Below are positions 8,354 to 9,654 of a stretch of DNA of 9,654 nucleotides, one piece after another. Source of the DNA: Modestobacter sp. GTDB taxonomy: Bacteria; Actinomycetota; Actinomycetes; Mycobacteriales; Geodermatophilaceae. The notes under the pieces were generated by a model that saw only the letters and a program-made list of their open reading frames with translations, did no database searches and was not told the origin of the DNA. Every line of letters starts with the position of its first letter. Within the stretch, counting starts at the first letter, position 1. The DNA lies in NCBI GenBank assembly GCA_025963425.1, contig JAOPUQ010000494.1, forward strand, positions 1-9,654, in the 5' to 3' direction. Both the position numbers and the translations under genes were made by a program.

Positions 8354-8776
8354 TCAGTCACGCCGGGTACTGCGCACCGGGAGCCACACCGCCAGGCCCA
8401 TCAAGGCCATGGCCAGTGGGAAGTGGACGGCGGTCAGACGGGCCGACCCCCCGATGCGTCCGCCGACGTAAGCCTCCGCGATGAGCAGCACCGTGAACAC
8501 GGCACTGCCGATGACCAGCTCCATCCGGCGGCGGCGCAGAAGGATGAAAGCGGCAATGGTGGCCAGCGCCGCGAGAGCGATGGTGACTTCGGCGTCGAGC
8601 GCGTGGACCTCCACCCATCTCGCGCGGTAGTCCTCACCCTCGTGGACGAAGAGCCCCGCCCAGAGGCCCTGCAGCAGCACACCCAGCGTGGCCAGACCTA
8701 TGAGTGCGCTGTACAACGGGTGCCGGGTCCCCTTCGGGGAGCCGGTCGGACGGGACGTGTCCTCGCTGGTCGCCAC
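8354..8776 (-). CDS. Four-helix membrane protein, DUF6220-like
   Basis: A 140-residue protein with a polar N-terminus (1-20) and four hydrophobic segments at about 21-44, 56-80, 86-104 and 114-134. HPLYSALIGLATLGVLLQGL opens helix 1; helices 2 and 4 begin with VEVHALDAEV (His58) and TAVHFPLAMAL (His118), separated by the basic loop RRRR (81-84). A pair of His residues at helix starts, with a Q-x3-AG motif in helix 1, resembles DUF6220-type small membrane proteins and could bind haem, but this is from memory and uncertain. I chose GTG 8776 because GAGGAG lies five bases upstream; the frame is open to 8911, but that part is Arg/Cys-rich and unlike a membrane-protein leader. An AT-rich patch at 8803-8808 on the same strand could be its -10 region. 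No functional partner is adjacent. Confidence 0.84.
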   Translation of the reverse strand: MATSEDTSRPTGSPKGTRHPLYSALIGLATLGVLLQGLWAGLFVHEGEDYRARWVEVHALDAEVTIALAALATIAAFILLRRRRMELVIGSAVFTVLLIAEAYVGGRIGGSARLTAVHFPLAMALMGLAVWLPVRSTRRD

Positions 8777-9080
8777 GGGCGCTCCTCGGTCGCAGAGGTT
8801 CCATAATTCTGCGGCCCACCTGGGGACCCCTACACAGCGACGGCGACGCGCAGGCTTGGAGCGCCGCGTGTCGACTTCCCTGAGTTGTGGGCACCGAGCA
8901 GATGTGACCATTCCGCGCGGGCCCCGAGCTGCTGTTCAGGGGGAAGCCTGACTGTCGACCCGTAGTGCCATCTGCTGGAGGGGGTGGGCCGGGGCGCGGC
9001 GGACGCTGCGGAGGTGATGGCACGCCCGCGTGCGGCCACCCCGGCACCCGATGCGCCCGCAAGGGGCCGGGAACGACGAA
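8777..9080. other. Gene-free stretch upstream of the membrane-protein gene
   Basis: About 300 bases with no supportable gene on either strand. It should hold the promoter of the leftward membrane-protein gene near 8800-8810, where an AT-rich AGAATTATGG (minus sense) stands out from the GC-rich surroundings. The rest is GC-rich with no clear repeats or RNA structure until the tRNA terminator begins. Confidence 0.5.
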
Positions 9081-9105
9081 GCGGCCCTCCCGGGGGAGAG
9101 GCCGC
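9081..9105 (-). terminator. Rho-independent terminator of the interrupted tRNA-Lys gene
   Basis: GCGGCC and CTCCC pair with GGGAG and GGCCGC (one bulged A), giving an almost uninterrupted 11-bp stem. On the minus strand it is followed by TTCGTCGTT. It lies just downstream of the tRNA 3' end in minus sense, the usual place for a tRNA terminator. Confidence 0.72.
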
Positions 9106-9115
9106 TGGTCGTTCG

Positions 9116-9164
9116 TGGTGCGCCATCAGGGACTCGAACCCCGGAACCCGCTGCTTGAGAGTCA
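9116..9164 (-). other. 3' fragment of a tRNA-Lys gene; probable left attachment site
   Basis: In minus sense these 49 bases end GGCGCACCA and contain a complete T-arm (CGGGG-TTCGAGT-CCCTG), an acceptor 3' strand ATGGCGC and an anticodon-side segment TGACTCTCAAGCAGC. From memory this matches the 3' two-thirds of actinobacterial tRNA-Lys(CUU), apart from the anticodon third base, one anticodon-stem base and one extra base in the variable loop. No 5' half exists upstream: the needed GCGCCAT acceptor strand and D-arm are absent. A 3' tRNA remnant next to an integrase gene is the classic product of integration into a tRNA, so the intact gene should lie at the far end of the element, beyond the window. 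The tRNA identity is likely; the attachment-site role is inferred. Confidence 0.78.
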
Positions 9165-9416
9165 TTTCTGACGCCATTCCGCGGTGATTCTGAGTCACGA
9201 GAAGTCGCAGGTCGGAGCTGTGTTTCACGGCTCTGAGCTGCGGTAACCTCGTCGGCGAGGTGGTGATGACAATGTTGACCATGATTGATCAACTACGGCT
9301 GGTTATGAATTCTTGCGGACTTTTTGCGGACCGAACGCGTGACCGTCGCAGGGCTCGAGGACTGCGGCAGGCCGGGCGTGAGCGCCACCGCCGGCCCCGG
9401 TCGGCGGTGCTGAGCG
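9165..9416. promoter_or_regulatory. Integrase upstream region with short repeats
   Basis: No gene is supported in this stretch. It is less GC-rich than the rest, especially 9261-9330. It holds a perfect ACCTCG-TCGG-CGAGGT inverted repeat (9246-9261), a TTGATCAA palindrome (9285-9292) inside a GTTGA-N10-TCAAC repeat (9274-9293), and the direct repeat TTGCGGAC (9313-9320 and 9324-9331). These are the kinds of sites expected for integrase arm binding or for a regulator of integrase expression. Confidence 0.5.
9313..9331 (+). repeat. TTGCGGAC direct repeat, 11-bp phase
   Basis: Two exact copies of TTGCGGAC start 11 bases apart, about one helical turn, so proteins bound to both would sit on the same DNA face. 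Position between the attachment site and the integrase gene suggests arm-type integrase sites. Confidence 0.55.
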
Positions 9417-9654
9417 ATGGCGAGCATCGCGCGGCGTCGCAACGGGCGGTGGCGGGCGCGCTACCGCGACCTCGCCGGCAAGGAGCGAAGCCGCCACTTC
9501 GTCCGTAAGGCCGACGCGCAGCTGTGGCTGGACTCGGTGCCACGTCGGTGCACACCGGCGCCTACGTCGATCCCCGGCGGATGCGCCTGACCTTCGGCGA
9601 GTGGTCGGGTCAGTGGCTGGCCACGAAGGTCGATCTCAAGCCCACCACCCGGCG
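9417..9654 (+). pseudogene. int: Tyrosine integrase, N-terminal part, frameshifted and cut by the window edge
   Basis: From ATG 9417 the frame reads MASIARRRNGRWRARYRD, then AGKERSRHFVRKADAQLWLD, the arm-type DNA-binding domain of actinophage and ICE tyrosine recombinases, and stops soon after in an unrelated tail (TGA at 9588-9590). From 9542 the frame one base back continues exactly where the family should: TSVHTGAYVDPRRMRLTFGE then WSGQWLATKVDLKPTTR, which is the start of the core-binding domain. One base therefore seems to be missing around 9537-9542. No slippery heptamer is present, so a programmed shift is unlikely; mutation or a sequencing error remains. A shortened protein from GTG 9548 or ATG 9581 is possible but would lack the arm domain. 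The catalytic domain lies outside the window. The ribosome site before 9417 is weak. Confidence 0.82.

Larger units (their letters stand above)
9116..9654. mobile_element. Left edge of an integrative element (prophage or ICE type)
   Basis: The boundary consists of the tRNA-Lys 3' fragment, a lower-GC stretch of about 250 bases with several short repeats, and the beginning of a tyrosine integrase gene reading into the element. This order, tRNA remnant then integrase, is standard for actinobacterial integrative elements. Only the edge is visible, so whether it is a prophage, a conjugative element or a remnant cannot be told. The altered tRNA fragment and frameshifted integrase suggest decay. 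Confidence 0.7.

Noticed and set aside
6874..8484. 536-codon plus-strand open frame opposite the hydratase
   Set aside because: It is antisense to a clear crotonase gene, then crosses the ANTAR gene in the wrong frame; the composition is not protein-like.
8984..9187. Short plus-strand frame containing IRDSNPGTR
   Set aside because: This peptide is the well-known false translation of the antisense of a tRNA T-arm, here the tRNA-Lys fragment.
9537..9545. Programmed -1 frameshift in the integrase
   Set aside because: The sequence around the shift (TCGGTGCCACG) has no X-XXY-YYZ slippery heptamer and no obvious stimulating hairpin directly after, so mutation or sequence error is more likely.

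Overview
The window is very GC-rich, with third codon positions almost always G or C, frequent GTG starts and little intergenic space. This fits a high-GC actinobacterium. The mix of a DUF3494 ice-binding-like surface protein with a class F sortase, monofunctional proline catabolic enzymes, a small stand-alone ANTAR protein and a four-helix membrane protein would suit Geodermatophilaceae (Blastococcus, Geodermatophilus, Modestobacter) or a close relative. That placement is an inference from gene content and style, not a measured result.

Layout, left to right. (1) Bases 2-1491 hold a surface-protein unit: the 3' part of a DUF3494 protein with a Pro/Thr-repeat stalk, whose stop overlaps the start of a class F sortase gene. 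(2) Bases 1538-1816 hold a short, very acidic open frame of unknown role. (3) Bases 1968-4595 hold the two-gene proline catabolic operon, proline dehydrogenase then pyrroline-5-carboxylate dehydrogenase (proline to glutamate), with a long inverted repeat between the genes. (4) Gluconokinase (4700-5242, minus) converges on that operon across a repeat-rich spacer and diverges from a 12-helix MFS transporter (5314-6492, plus). (5) An uncharacterised helical protein and an enoyl-CoA hydratase (6485-7719, minus) overlap and are probably co-transcribed. (6) A stand-alone ANTAR protein (7808-8119, plus) lies behind a palindromic, apparently leaderless promoter. (7) A four-helix membrane protein is encoded at 8354-8776 (minus). 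(8) The right end looks like the edge of an integrated element: a tRNA terminator and the 3' 49 bases of a tRNA-Lys gene (9081-9164, minus sense), a lower-GC stretch with short repeats, then the start of a tyrosine integrase gene (from 9417) that appears frameshifted and runs off the window.

The central genes are ordinary carbon metabolism: proline to glutamate, gluconate to 6-phosphogluconate, and a crotonase step. The less ordinary parts are the two ends. On the left is a coupled surface protein and sortase, where the substrate tail has no usual membrane anchor and the sortase lacks an evident arginine after its cysteine. On the right is a probably decaying integrative-element boundary in a tRNA-Lys gene. 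Two genes, gntK and the ANTAR gene, share the same leaderless layout: a TANNNT -10 box exactly six bases before the start codon. I do not see a clear wholly new defence or mobile system in the window.
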